A DNA stretch of 64,000 bases from Oscillospiraceae bacterium (GCA_015064555.1 SVRZ01000003.1:34773-98772); one strand, 5' to 3'; shown: positions 54,256 to 64,000, numbered from the stretch's first letter. Notes: generated from the sequence alone by a model not told the origin. A program made the numbers and translations.

Positions 54256-56382
54256 ATGATATTTGCGGAATCACACTTTATAAAGGCTCTTCCCGTCTGG
54301 GAGTGCGGGATGCAAAAAGAATTGAATCACGCGCTTAGATTTGTTGCCGATGTTCGGGACTACTCGGATGCTCTTTTGCGAATTTCCGGTCATACAGGTT
54401 ATCAGGTGTTTATAAACGGTCGGTTTATCCATTACGGTCCTGCCAGAGCAGGGCGCGGATATTACCGCGTTGACGAGCTCGACGTGGGAAAATATCTTAC
54501 CCGCGGTGAAAACCGAATTTTGATTCTCGCAAGCGGATATTTCTGTGATAGCTTCGAGTGGCTTAAGGAGCCGTCGTTTATTATTGCCGAGCTTGTCTCG
54601 GACGGAAAAGTCGTTGCCTTTACGGGTGGTGAAGGTTGGAAAGCATACTCCTATTCGAAAAAAATAAGAAAGGTGCAAAGATATTCATATCAGCGTCCCT
54701 TCGCAGAGGTTTATGATATGAGTCGCCATGATGTTTCAAAGGAAGTGGAACTTGAGATTTGCGGTGAAAAGAAATTTATTGAACGCGAGATAAGCTATCC
54801 CGAGTTCCCGAGAGAGTCGGTATGCGAGATATACGGCGGCGGTTCGGTTACTCATATCAAGCCGGAAAAATATTACGATCGCCGTGAGGTAGTTAATGCG
54901 GGTAAAACCGTTGACGGATTTGCGCCGGAAGAAACAGAGATAATAAGCATACATAAAGCGGAGGAATTGAAGCTTTGCCCTGACGGGCGCAAGCCTTCTT
55001 TCCCGACAGTGATGAATTCGGATACCTATATTTCCGCTTCTATGAAAGTGAACACAACGGGATTTATTGAAGTTAAGCTTCGCTGCCTTGAAGATACTGA
55101 ACTATATATGACCTTTGATGAGTTGCTTGTTGACGGCAGAGTTGATTTCACAAGAAACCATACGTCAAATGTAGTGTTATACCGATTAAAGGGCGGGAAC
55201 GAATATAAGCTAATAACCGCAGAACCATACACCTTTAAATATATAAATATAATCACGTCAGGCGGAAAAATCGAGCTTAGTTATGTCGGTATGATAAGAG
55301 TAGATTTTAATATCTCAGAAATAAAAGTTGAGCTTGATTCTGATAAGGCAAGTGCCGCTATCTCCCGTATATATAATGCCGCTGTTGAAACATTTCGTCA
55401 AAACACGTTTGATATATATATGGACTGTCCTTCCAGAGAAAGAGCCGGTTGGCTTTGCGATAGCTTCTTCACAGCGAGAGTTGAGAGATTGCTTTCAGGT
55501 AAAAGTACGGTTGAGAAGTGTTTTTTATCAAACTTCGCAATGGAGGATTCCTATAAAAGCATACCTCGCGGTATGCTTCCGATGTGTTATCCATCAGACT
55601 TTAGAAATCCGGAATTTATACCGAACTGGGCTATGTGGTATGTTCTTGAACTAAAGGAATATCTTGACAGAACGGGAGATCGCGAATTTGTAAACGATCT
55701 TTATCCCAAGATGCTTGAGCTTTGCAAGTATTTCGAAGCTTATGAAAATAGCAACGGACTTCTTGAAAGGCTTGATGGATGGATATTTGTTGAATGGTCT
55801 ATGTGCAACAATCTTGTTCAGGATGTTAACTATCCTTCAAATATGTTGTACTATAAATTTTTAAAAACGATGTACGAGCTTTACGGTGACGAAAAGTATA
55901 ATCAAAAAGCCGAAAAGCTAAAAGAAACAATAAGGCGAGAGAGTAAGATAGGCATATTCTACTGTGATAATTCAGTGTTCAAAGACGGAGAACTTACACT
56001 TTCCGGAGAACGTACCGAAACCTGCCAATATTACGCATTCTTTACCGGTGTAGCTAACGATGAAGAAGATAAAGAACTTTGGAAAACGCTTGTAGATGAT
56101 TTCGGCCCCGAGCGTAAAGAAACAGGTAAATGGAAAGAAATATATCCGTCGAATGCGTTTATTGGGAATTATCTGCGTCTTGAGCTTCTTTGCCAAAACG
56201 GAAGATACGATAAGCTTGAAGAGAATATATGCGGATACTTTGATTATATGGCAAGTCTTACCGGAACACTTTGGGAGCATAAGGACATAAAGGCAAGCTG
56301 TAATCACGGATTTGCTTCTCATGTTTTGGTCTGGCTTGATAAACTTGGATATATAAAATGTAAATCGGGTTTTAAAAGGTAG
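54256..56382 (+). CDS. GH78-like alpha-L-rhamnosidase (six-hairpin)
   Basis: 708 residues, no signal peptide. N-terminal beta domain (about 1-130) with YQVFINGRFIHYGPARAG and ENRILILASGYF; a linking beta region (about 210-370) with ELYMTFDELLVDG; and an (alpha/alpha)6 barrel (about 380-690). DCPSRERAGWLCDSFF carries acidic residues like those at the GH78 active site, and TLWEHKDIKASCNHGFASHV is the conserved C-terminal motif with the second Glu. Shorter than many GH78 enzymes (900-1100 residues), so accessory modules are absent. Likely removes terminal rhamnose from an imported glycoside. The start codon follows AGAGGGATCGTT. Confidence 0.85.
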   Translation: MIFAESHFIKALPVWECGMQKELNHALRFVADVRDYSDALLRISGHTGYQVFINGRFIHYGPARAGRGYYRVDELDVGKYLTRGENRILILASGYFCDSFEWLKEPSFIIAELVSDGKVVAFTGGEGWKAYSYSKKIRKVQRYSYQRPFAEVYDMSRHDVSKEVELEICGEKKFIEREISYPEFPRESVCEIYGGGSVTHIKPEKYYDRREVVNAGKTVDGFAPEETEIISIHKAEELKLCPDGRKPSFPTVMNSDTYISASMKVNTTGFIEVKLRCLEDTELYMTFDELLVDGRVDFTRNHTSNVVLYRLKGGNEYKLITAEPYTFKYINIITSGGKIELSYVGMIRVDFNISEIKVELDSDKASAAISRIYNAAVETFRQNTFDIYMDCPSRERAGWLCDSFFTARVERLLSGKSTVEKCFLSNFAMEDSYKSIPRGMLPMCYPSDFRNPEFIPNWAMWYVLELKEYLDRTGDREFVNDLYPKMLELCKYFEAYENSNGLLERLDGWIFVEWSMCNNLVQDVNYPSNMLYYKFLKTMYELYGDEKYNQKAEKLKETIRRESKIGIFYCDNSVFKDGELTLSGERTETCQYYAFFTGVANDEEDKELWKTLVDDFGPERKETGKWKEIYPSNAFIGNYLRLELLCQNGRYDKLEENICGYFDYMASLTGTLWEHKDIKASCNHGFASHVLVWLDKLGYIKCKSGFKR

Positions 56383-56387
56383 AAAAT

Positions 56388-57233
56388 ATGAGTAAATCTG
56401 TAAATTTTGCAGTTATAGGTGATTGTCACTATTCTGAAAAAGGAAATTATTCAACGCGTGATTGCCTTGGCGCAAAGAGAAAAGTTTGTTCGATAGTAGA
56501 TAAATTAAATGAGAGGGAATTGGATTTTGTTTTCAGTCTGGGAGATCTCGGAGATGGACATGATATAAGCGAAGCTCCCGAAATTGTAGATGCTTTTTCA
56601 AGATGCAAGCATCCTGTTAAGTACGCTATAGGAAATCACGATCTTTGCCGCCGCGGTGAGTGGGAGCATACGGAGCTTCTGAAGATGCCCGCGCCTATGT
56701 ACGATTTTTCTGTTAACGGATTCAGATTTATCGTTTTAAACGCTTTTGAGATAAGCAGATATAGCCGTGACGAAAAGGAAAGGGAGGCGTATTGGAATTT
56801 CAGGAAAAACAATCCTGATGTTCCGGTTCAGGAATGGCCGGGACTTTACCGCGAAAGCTCTTGGAATGCACTCAAAACCACACTTGATGATGCCGGCAAT
56901 AAAGGCGAGGATGTTGTAATCTTCTGTCATGTTCCCGTGTATGATCTTTCGTGCCTCAGAGAACCCGGAGAAACAGAGCCTGTTGCCAGAATTATTGAAT
57001 ATGAAAAAATGCTTGCGCTCTTGGATAGTTACAGTAATGTCAGAGCGTACATAGCAGGTCATTATCATCCGGGCGGACTTTCCGTAAGACGTGGCGTCGT
57101 TCATAAAACCGTGCGTTCCGTATGCGATTTTAAAGAAGAAACTTATTGTCTTGTTTCTATCGATGAAGAAAAGTTAAGGATTTTCGGTAAGGGGATGGAA
57201 ACAGATTTTATTTATTCGTACGCAAATAATTGA
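56388..57233 (+). CDS. cytoplasmic metallophosphoesterase
   Basis: 281 residues. The five calcineurin-like motifs are seen: GDCH (Asp12, His14), GDLGDG, GNHD, CHVP and GHYHPGG, which bind two metals. No signal peptide. It resembles ADP-ribose/CDP-alcohol diphosphatase-type enzymes. It begins five bases after the rhamnosidase stop and is only 30 bp before the giant secreted protein, which itself has a phosphoesterase domain of another subtype. Acting on a phosphorylated sugar or nucleotide sugar is an inference from context. Confidence 0.88.
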   Translation: MSKSVNFAVIGDCHYSEKGNYSTRDCLGAKRKVCSIVDKLNERELDFVFSLGDLGDGHDISEAPEIVDAFSRCKHPVKYAIGNHDLCRRGEWEHTELLKMPAPMYDFSVNGFRFIVLNAFEISRYSRDEKEREAYWNFRKNNPDVPVQEWPGLYRESSWNALKTTLDDAGNKGEDVVIFCHVPVYDLSCLREPGETEPVARIIEYEKMLALLDSYSNVRAYIAGHYHPGGLSVRRGVVHKTVRSVCDFKEETYCLVSIDEEKLRIFGKGMETDFIYSYANN

Positions 57234-57263
57234 AATATATCAAAGATAAGAAAGGAAAACAGA

Positions 57264-60200
57264 ATGAAAACCAAAAGCAAAAAGTTGCTAGTCATTCTTC
57301 TCGCGGCAGCACTCGTGATTTCATCGCTTGCAATAGTGATAAGTGCTGCGAGCGCCGACACGGTGGATGACGGCAAAAAAATCAACGTATGGCTTATCGC
57401 AGGTCAGTCCAACGCGGTAGGCTACGGAGAAACGACAAATTACCCGGATGGATACTCCGACGGAGCTATTCTTGATGCCGGAATCGAAAACGTTCTCTAC
57501 TACGGAAAGGGATATGGAAACGATATCACGAATTTTGTTCCCGTTACCTTCGGACTTGGTAAAGATGCGTCATATTCCGGTGCTGAGATAGGAATTGCAA
57601 CCGCGCTTAGCAAAAGCGGTGAGAAGCACGTTATAATCAAGTATGCGAATGGCGATACTCAGCTCTCTGCAAACGGTGTTACGGCGGATAACAACATAGC
57701 AACTTGGACGCCACCCTCCTATATCGCAGCTAATTCCGGTATTACCTTTGACGGTGATAAGATAGGTGACCTTTACGACGGATTTATTTCTACCGTTAAA
57801 GAAGCTCTTACAAAGCTCGAAAAAGAAGGTTATACCCCCGTCGTTCAGGGCTTCTGGTGGATGCAGGGCGAGCGAGACGGAAATCACGGTGATATGACTG
57901 CTGACCTTTATTCCACTCTCCTTAAAACTCTTATATCCGACGTAAGACGTGACGTTGGAATCATCACGGGAGAGGATCTTTCGGATATGCCGGCGGTTTA
58001 CGGCAGAGTGTACCGCAACCCCGCATATGCTCCCAACAGTGAGGCGGGACTTGCTGCAGTTCAGGCAGGTCAGGATAAATTAGCTGCTGATACAACTATT
58101 AAAAACGTTGCGATGCTTGACACAAGATACGATCTCGTTGATCCCGAGAGCGGCAAAGCAAAAGACCTTGTTCAGCAGGACGGCTGGCACTACGATACTC
58201 TTACTCAGCAGATGATAGGCGAAGCCTTCGTAAGAAAGGCTTATTCCTTTGCTACGGCTAATCTCACTGCTGTAAGCACCACTCCTGTTACTATTGCAAA
58301 CAACGAGCAGGCTCTTTACAGCGCTGTTGCAAACTACGTAATCGGATGTAAAGTTAATATTAAACTCGGAACTACAGAGCTCTTCTCAATTTCGGACGGT
58401 GGACTTACAATACTCGGCGCTGAAGTTAACGGTGATTACAGAAGCGGTGATTATAAAGTTTACGTGAGCGTAAATCCTGCGCAGAATATGACTATCGTTG
58501 AAGTAACTCTTCCCGATGGTGGAATCGTTCGCAAGGGTGCTTACAATAAGCATTCCGGCAGCGGAATTGTTGCGTATGCGACTAATGCGGAAAGGGTTAA
58601 GGATGTTAGCCTGTCTTATGAAAATCTCGTTCTTAACGAATATGAGATTGTAACTATCGAGCCATCATCGGAAGGCTTTGGAGCTAACGTATATAACCTC
58701 GTTACCTCGTTTACCGATGCGACTTCGTCAAGGCATTTTGCATGGACCGCAAAGGCTGAGTTTATCGGTAGCAATGCTATGGCTATAAAGTATAGAGTTA
58801 AGGGCGCATCCGAATGGACTGTTGCCGATGCTTATAAGCTTATCGAGCCTACCGAATATGCCGATGAAGATTACTTCAAGGCAGACGTGTCGGGTCTTGT
58901 TGCAAATACCGAATATGAATATAAAATAGGCGTTAAGAACAGCTCCGATGAAGTAAATGATTGGAGTAAGGCTTATACTTTCACTACTGCAACAGGTGAC
59001 GAAAAAGAATTCACCTTTATCGCTGTAGGAGATACTCAGGGTATCACCTGGGGCGGAACAGAAGTTGCAAACAAAGGCTTTATGTATACGAAGGCTGCCT
59101 TCGACGAGGCTTTGGAAGAGGTTAAGAATCCCGCCTTTATTCTTCACACCGGTGACGTTGTGGAAGAAGGACTTAAGGAAGAACAGTGGAATCTCTACTT
59201 CAAGGCTCTTGGAGAAGCAGGCGCCTCCATCCCACATTTTGCAACTCCCGGAAACCACGACGATAACCTTGCTACGGCAGATCAGAACTTCTACTTTGGA
59301 ATGCATTTCAACCATCCCGATAACGGAGGAAATGCTTATCTGGATCCAACTGTTGTAAGCGCTATCAACGCTCTTGGCTCTGATGTAAAAGATGCTGCAT
59401 GGGCGCAGTTGCTTATTAAGTATATGGATGAGACCTTCTATTCTTATAATTACGGTGATGCTCACTTTATCGTTTACAACTCGGGCGCGTATAGCTCGCA
59501 GGATGATCTGATCATGAAGGCTCAGAGAGCTTGGCTCAAGGCAGACCTTGAAGCAAATAAGGATGCTAAATGGACTATAGTTCTTGCGCATCAAGGCGTT
59601 TATCACCGTTACGGCGGCGGTTATGACAGAAATACCCTCGCTGATATTCTTGAGGGCTTTGATGTTGACCTCGTTATTCAGGGTCACTCCCATCTTGTAA
59701 CCAGAAGCTATCCTATGAAGAACGGCGAGATCGTAACTAAGGAGAATCCCGACCTTATAACCAAGGGTGACGGTACGGTTTATATGCTCATCGGAGCAAC
59801 CGCGCTGAACCACGATCGTATTGGCGATTATCCTAACATAGAAGAGCAGGCGGTTGTAATATCCAACGTAGGCACTCAGCCCACATATACCGTGTTCAAC
59901 GTTACCGAAAATTCTATCAATGTAACAATCAAGCAGGTTAACGGACTCGTTCTTGATGAGTTTTCTATAGTGGAGGCTGAAGAAGAGGAAGAGAAGCCTG
60001 AAGATGTTGTTTATACCGATGACTTCCATTACTTCACCTATCCAGACCTTGCTGCTCTCGGTATGTGGGAGACGGAAAACAGTGGAAAATACTCCGCTAA
60101 AGCTCCTTCATTCTCTTCTCAGCGCATTCAGCTTACCGATAAACAAAGCGTTCAGTTTAATTGGCTGAAAGCTATTGGCGGAATAGAGAATTATGACCCA

Positions 60201-63200
60201 ACCAATACATACGTATTCGAGTTTGATGCAAATGTAACGAGCTGGGGAACGAACAGCGCGGCAAGCACGAGAACGCTTTACGTCGCACCCGGCGGATATT
60301 ATAACCAGGTAGGTCTTCATCATTCGGACTCCACTATGCAGGTTGGAGAAACGACGACTCACGCATATACCTATGACGGTGAGGAGACCTTCCGTATAAG
60401 AATCGAGTGGTGCGGTAAAACCATAACAAGCACGGTGACCGACAGCAAGGGTAAAACTATCACCGGCTCAAGAACTAAGGATAACTACGTAAGCGTAGAA
60501 AGCGACCCCCTCCTTCAAACGATGGTCTTCAGATGCGAGGACGGTACGGTATTCATTGATAACTTTACCTTCAAGAGCTTCTCCGACGTTGAAATCGATG
60601 GTTACGGAACGCTTCCTTCAAATTATGCGGACGCTGAGCTTTATCCGATAGTTCTCTTCTACGACGGAGCGTTCCGGAAGGCATTTGATAAGAATCAGTT
60701 CAAGGAAGCTTTGGAAGCTACAAGAAGTTATGTAGGCTCTCATACAGGCGTTCAGGATCCCAATAAGCCTGCTGCAAAGATTCTTCTTCGCGGAGATGCA
60801 GTTTCTTTGGCGCGTGATGAAAACTTTGGTCAGGCAGTTGGTGATATTGATATCAACCTTAACGGATTTACTCTCACTCAGAACCACGACGGCGCTCTAT
60901 TCTGGCTCAGAACGAAGACTTATAGCAACGAGTCTCAGAGCATAACCTTCAAGGTAAGAAACGGTTCTATCTCTATAAAATCCTATCTCTTCGCAATAGG
61001 AACTCAGGGAAGTACTACCGGTGAGTTCAAGAGTGCTGACCTTATCTTCGAGAACGTTAATATCGAAGTTCAGAGAGGCATTGTGCTGAACGATTCGCTG
61101 ATCTTGACCAGCAACGGCGCTATTTCTAACAACACTCACACTACCGTAGATTATAATATCACCTTTACCGATTGTGTATTTGATCTTAGCAAGGCAGCAA
61201 AGAATTCTCTCATATTTAACCTCAACAACGCCGCGGTAGCAGTTAAACCTGCGGTTAGCTTCGCAATCGAAGGCGGTGAGCTTAAGCTTTCGAGAGGTAG
61301 CGTTGATACTACTATCTATGCTTTAAACGATGTATCGTCCTTGACGTTAAGTAAGGGTAGCAACGATAAATATGTCGGTCTTGTTCTTCCTACCCAAGTA
61401 ACAACTGCGGCAGCTTTGACTAATAATTCTCTTTACTTGGATTCCGCAATTAGCAGCAATGGAACGTCGGACGGAAACGAAGCTAAGTTTGTTAAAACTG
61501 AAGAAACGGCTCTTAATGTAACATATAGTTTGCAAAACAAGACATCCGAAGCAGTTTATATCGAAGGCTATGGAACAATTCCTGCGGATAAAGCAGATGA
61601 AAAGACTTATCCGATAGTAATCTTCCAGAACGGTGAATTTAAAGCTGCTTTTGGTAAAGACGAATTCGATAAGGCTCTTTCCTATCCCAGAACGAATTTA
61701 GGTCTCAAAGACGAAGCGAATCCGGCTCCTGCAAAGATTCTTCTTCGCGGTGATGCAACGGTTACAACAGAGGATCAAAACCTTGGCCAAACCGCAGGAG
61801 TAATAGATATTAACCTCAATGGATTTACTCTTACTCAAACTCATACAAGTTATTTGTTCTACACGAGAACTAAAACTGTCAATAATTTTGCACAGAAATT
61901 CACCTTGAACGTTTATGATGGAAATATAGTTCTTGGCGGTCAGTTCTTTGCGATTGGAACACAGAATGGCGGTACAACAACAGGTCCTCTTAAGGATGCG
62001 GAGTTGAACTTTACTAATCTTAACGTGTCATTAAGTGCTCCCATGGGAAGCAACACTTGGTTTGTAGTTTCCACTTCGGGTACAGTATCCGGAACAAGTG
62101 ATACATTGGCTCAGTTTGACGTTCGTATGAACGATTGCGTGATCGATCTTACAAAGCTTAAGAAGGCAAATCAGATCTTCCAGTTGAATGCTGCGAACAC
62201 TAATATTGATTTTGAAATCAACGGCGGTGAGCTTATAGCAGGGCAGGGTGACGGAATCGGTACTCATCCATGGAGAACGTCACTTTATGCTTTGGGCAGC
62301 AGTAATGCTTCGATGACCTTTGGCAAGGGCGATGATGGCAAATATCTCGTGCTTACCGCTCATACGGATATAAACACATATCTTTCTAAGAATAATCCAA
62401 CTATCATTAACAACAAGACGTTCTACACAAATGACGGAGCAGTTGCCAAATTTATAAATCCCGTGACCATTGGTGATTATGTAAGTTATACCTTGCAGCC
62501 TGAGGTATATATCGAAGGCTACGGCACTATTCCGGCAGAAAAAGCTGATGCAAACGCATATCCAATAGTATTCTTCCAGAGCGGAGAGTTCAAGGGTGCA
62601 TACACCAAATCACAGTTCACCGAAGCGATGAGCGCGGCAAGAAGCGCTGTTGGCACAGTTGGTGCGGCCGATGCAAAACTTCTTCTTCGTGGTAATGTTA
62701 CGGCTACGGCAAATGACCAGAATCTCGGTGCGGCAGTCGGTACGATTGACGTAAACCTTAACGGCTTCACCGTTACGCAGACCGATGCAACCCAGCTCTT
62801 CTTTGCAAGAACAAAAACCTATAGTGCAGATAAACAGAGCTTCACTCTTAACGTATACGGTGGTGAAATTATCGTTCTCGGTAATCTCTTAACACTTGGA
62901 ACGCAGTCTAACGCAACCTACGAGCAATATAAGAGCGCAAATCTTAACTTCACGAACGTTAAGATAACCGCAGCTTACGGTATTGAGCGAAACGATTTCC
63001 TTGCTTATTATTCGAATGGCAGTCAGCCTATGACTATGCCGGTATATTACAATATAGCATTTACCGATTGCGTTTTTGACGTAAGCGGACTTCTTAAGGC
63101 TACTAATGTGCTTAACTTTAACAATACCTCAGAGGCAACTCCCGTTGCGGCAACGGTTACTGTAAACGGCGGTGAAATCATTCTTGGTTCCGCAACTGCA

Positions 63201-64000
63201 AATTCTGTTATTTACAACCATAACGAATTGAGTACCGTAACCTTCGGTAAGGGAAGTGACGGTAATTACCTCAAACTTACTGTTCCAACAAAAGTAACTT
63301 CTTCTACGGTTAACAATGTTGTTACTCTTGATACCGGCGCTGAATGTGTATTTGTAAAGTCTTCCGTAGACGGAGAAAACACGATATATAAGGTTTACCC
63401 GGAAGTAATGGTTGGCTATAAGATTAAGTCGAGTGTAACTCTTTACTCAAATTTCGTATATAATATTTACATTCCCGTAACAGATACGGTATCGGCCGTA
63501 TATATCAACGGGGAGATCATTACGCTTGATGACGGTATGATAACCGAGATAGACGGAACTGATTATTATTGCATTCAGGTATCATTGCCTGCATCAAAAT
63601 CCCTGAACGATATTAAGGTCACGGTGTCTTTGCTATCCGGAGAAACTATGGTAAATGCTAAGTGGACCTTAAACGTTGTTAAATACGCAAAAACAGTAAT
63701 TGCGGGCAATGGCAGCGACGTTGAAAAGACGCTCGTTCGCGATATGCTTTCCTACGCTGCATCAGCTCATACGTACTTTGAAACAACCGAAGATGTTATA
63801 GATAAACTTAGCGAAATTGCAAATATCCTCGGAGAAAATTACGATAAAAATAACAAAGTAACAGTACCCGAAGATGCCGCAAAGCAGCCTGCAGATGATA
63901 CATATTTCACATCGATCGCTATCTATCTTGGCGAGGTACCTTCGTTCAGATTCTATCTTTCAAGCGGTTATGAGGTAAGCGATTTTACGTTTGCTGTAGG
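57264..64000 (+). CDS. giant secreted SGNH esterase - metallophosphoesterase - lectin-like repeat protein, 3' end outside window
   Basis: The frame is open from ATG 57264 to the window end, at least 2245 residues, with AAAGGA nine bases upstream. Order: signal peptide (1-29 or 31); sialate-O-acetylesterase-type SGNH domain (about 40-335) with AGQSN (Ser49), WWMQGERD and DGWHYD; beta linker; an FN3-like domain (about 475-580); a calcineurin-like phosphoesterase (about 585-875) with GDTQG, HTGDVVEEG, GNHDD, AHQGVYH and QGHSH; a lectin-like beta-sandwich (about 910-1105); three homologous repeats starting at 1109, 1431 and 1748 (YGTLPSNYADA, YGTIPADKADE, YGTIPAEKADA); and a C-terminal domain (2046 on). 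Likely works on decorated extracellular glycans or phosphoesters. Confidence 0.88.
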   Translation, partial: MKTKSKKLLVILLAAALVISSLAIVISAASADTVDDGKKINVWLIAGQSNAVGYGETTNYPDGYSDGAILDAGIENVLYYGKGYGNDITNFVPVTFGLGKDASYSGAEIGIATALSKSGEKHVIIKYANGDTQLSANGVTADNNIATWTPPSYIAANSGITFDGDKIGDLYDGFISTVKEALTKLEKEGYTPVVQGFWWMQGERDGNHGDMTADLYSTLLKTLISDVRRDVGIITGEDLSDMPAVYGRVYRNPAYAPNSEAGLAAVQAGQDKLAADTTIKNVAMLDTRYDLVDPESGKAKDLVQQDGWHYDTLTQQMIGEAFVRKAYSFATANLTAVSTTPVTIANNEQALYSAVANYVIGCKVNIKLGTTELFSISDGGLTILGAEVNGDYRSGDYKVYVSVNPAQNMTIVEVTLPDGGIVRKGAYNKHSGSGIVAYATNAERVKDVSLSYENLVLNEYEIVTIEPSSEGFGANVYNLVTSFTDATSSRHFAWTAKAEFIGSNAMAIKYRVKGASEWTVADAYKLIEPTEYADEDYFKADVSGLVANTEYEYKIGVKNSSDEVNDWSKAYTFTTATGDEKEFTFIAVGDTQGITWGGTEVANKGFMYTKAAFDEALEEVKNPAFILHTGDVVEEGLKEEQWNLYFKALGEAGASIPHFATPGNHDDNLATADQNFYFGMHFNHPDNGGNAYLDPTVVSAINALGSDVKDAAWAQLLIKYMDETFYSYNYGDAHFIVYNSGAYSSQDDLIMKAQRAWLKADLEANKDAKWTIVLAHQGVYHRYGGGYDRNTLADILEGFDVDLVIQGHSHLVTRSYPMKNGEIVTKENPDLITKGDGTVYMLIGATALNHDRIGDYPNIEEQAVVISNVGTQPTYTVFNVTENSINVTIKQVNGLVLDEFSIVEAEEEEEKPEDVVYTDDFHYFTYPDLAALGMWETENSGKYSAKAPSFSSQRIQLTDKQSVQFNWLKAIGGIENYDPTNTYVFEFDANVTSWGTNSAASTRTLYVAPGGYYNQVGLHHSDSTMQVGETTTHAYTYDGEETFRIRIEWCGKTITSTVTDSKGKTITGSRTKDNYVSVESDPLLQTMVFRCEDGTVFIDNFTFKSFSDVEIDGYGTLPSNYADAELYPIVLFYDGAFRKAFDKNQFKEALEATRSYVGSHTGVQDPNKPAAKILLRGDAVSLARDENFGQAVGDIDINLNGFTLTQNHDGALFWLRTKTYSNESQSITFKVRNGSISIKSYLFAIGTQGSTTGEFKSADLIFENVNIEVQRGIVLNDSLILTSNGAISNNTHTTVDYNITFTDCVFDLSKAAKNSLIFNLNNAAVAVKPAVSFAIEGGELKLSRGSVDTTIYALNDVSSLTLSKGSNDKYVGLVLPTQVTTAAALTNNSLYLDSAISSNGTSDGNEAKFVKTEETALNVTYSLQNKTSEAVYIEGYGTIPADKADEKTYPIVIFQNGEFKAAFGKDEFDKALSYPRTNLGLKDEANPAPAKILLRGDATVTTEDQNLGQTAGVIDINLNGFTLTQTHTSYLFYTRTKTVNNFAQKFTLNVYDGNIVLGGQFFAIGTQNGGTTTGPLKDAELNFTNLNVSLSAPMGSNTWFVVSTSGTVSGTSDTLAQFDVRMNDCVIDLTKLKKANQIFQLNAANTNIDFEINGGELIAGQGDGIGTHPWRTSLYALGSSNASMTFGKGDDGKYLVLTAHTDINTYLSKNNPTIINNKTFYTNDGAVAKFINPVTIGDYVSYTLQPEVYIEGYGTIPAEKADANAYPIVFFQSGEFKGAYTKSQFTEAMSAARSAVGTVGAADAKLLLRGNVTATANDQNLGAAVGTIDVNLNGFTVTQTDATQLFFARTKTYSADKQSFTLNVYGGEIIVLGNLLTLGTQSNATYEQYKSANLNFTNVKITAAYGIERNDFLAYYSNGSQPMTMPVYYNIAFTDCVFDVSGLLKATNVLNFNNTSEATPVAATVTVNGGEIILGSATANSVIYNHNELSTVTFGKGSDGNYLKLTVPTKVTSSTVNNVVTLDTGAECVFVKSSVDGENTIYKVYPEVMVGYKIKSSVTLYSNFVYNIYIPVTDTVSAVYINGEIITLDDGMITEIDGTDYYCIQVSLPASKSLNDIKVTVSLLSGETMVNAKWTLNVVKYAKTVIAGNGSDVEKTLVRDMLSYAASAHTYFETTEDVIDKLSEIANILGENYDKNNKVTVPEDAAKQPADDTYFTSIAIYLGEVPSFRFYLSSGYEVSDFTFAV
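60588..63395 (+). repeat. three protein-level repeats of about 300-320 residues
   Basis: Repeats begin at 60588, 61554 and 62505. Each opens with EGYGT(L/I)P, then YPIV.F, a K-rich helix, KILLRGD or KLLLRGN, GxIDxNLNGFTLTQ, FTLNVY, FTDCVFDLS-like and EINGGEL-like segments. The strand-rich pattern suggests a beta-helix or stacked beta domain. Confidence 0.8.

Noticed and set aside
58728..60029. 433-codon minus-strand open frame inside the giant esterase gene
   Set aside because: It is opposite a frame with clear metallophosphoesterase motifs, and its translation shows no known domain.

Overview
The window (64 kb, moderate GC, Gram-positive signalling and surface features, no outer-membrane proteins) looks like a chromosomal segment of an anaerobic, probably gut-associated and perhaps uncultured Clostridia species. 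Supporting this are an ATP-type PEP carboxykinase, Trk potassium uptake, a LytTR/DUF3021 pair, a GltS transporter, consensus sigma-A promoters with 17-bp spacers, glycoside hydrolases for fucose and rhamnose, and very large InlB-repeat and BspA-LRR surface proteins. No rRNA, tRNA, CRISPR array, prophage or transposase gene was seen.

Layout. 1-1123: 3' part of pckA, followed by a 292-bp tandem repeat carrying terminator-like hairpins (1136-1820). 1881-9164: a co-directional group starting at a consensus promoter: small membrane protein, HAD hydrolase, MATE exporter, Na/Pi-cotransporter-PhoU protein, TrkA, TrkH, terminator. 9189-12116 (minus): a sugar-catabolic operon of one TIM-barrel isomerase and two Gfo/Idh/MocA oxidoreductases. 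12206-14483: an ABC exporter pair. 14539-18141: DUF1295 protein, then a MerR-type regulator with membrane domain, a PLDc_N miniprotein and a second ABC exporter.

18429-42384 is the most striking region: about 24 kb, seven genes, all envelope proteins. It holds a 2760-residue membrane-anchored BspA-LRR/InlB/FN3 protein, a three-TM InlB protein, two BatA-like VWA membrane proteins (the second with two intact MIDAS motifs), and three lipoproteins (BspA-LRR; Ig-like plus helical; twelve InlB-type repeats with three beta modules). VWA proteins of this class usually sit beside a MoxR ATPase and a DUF58 protein; neither is present here.

42530-49384: NAD synthetase, a third ABC exporter with LytTR and DUF3021 genes, a 73-bp palindrome, a GltS-type glutamate transporter (minus), and three small cytoplasmic proteins. 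49426-53145: a GH95 alpha-fucosidase-like enzyme without signal peptide and a TraX-family membrane protein. 53225-64000: a LysR regulator divergent from a GH78-like alpha-rhamnosidase, a metallophosphoesterase, and an open frame that begins at 57264 and leaves the window without a stop. That last gene encodes at least 2245 residues: a secreted esterase-phosphoesterase fusion with a lectin-like domain and three repeats of about 300 residues. Taken together, the window combines ion and phosphate uptake, sugar degradation and an unusually large investment in surface proteins.
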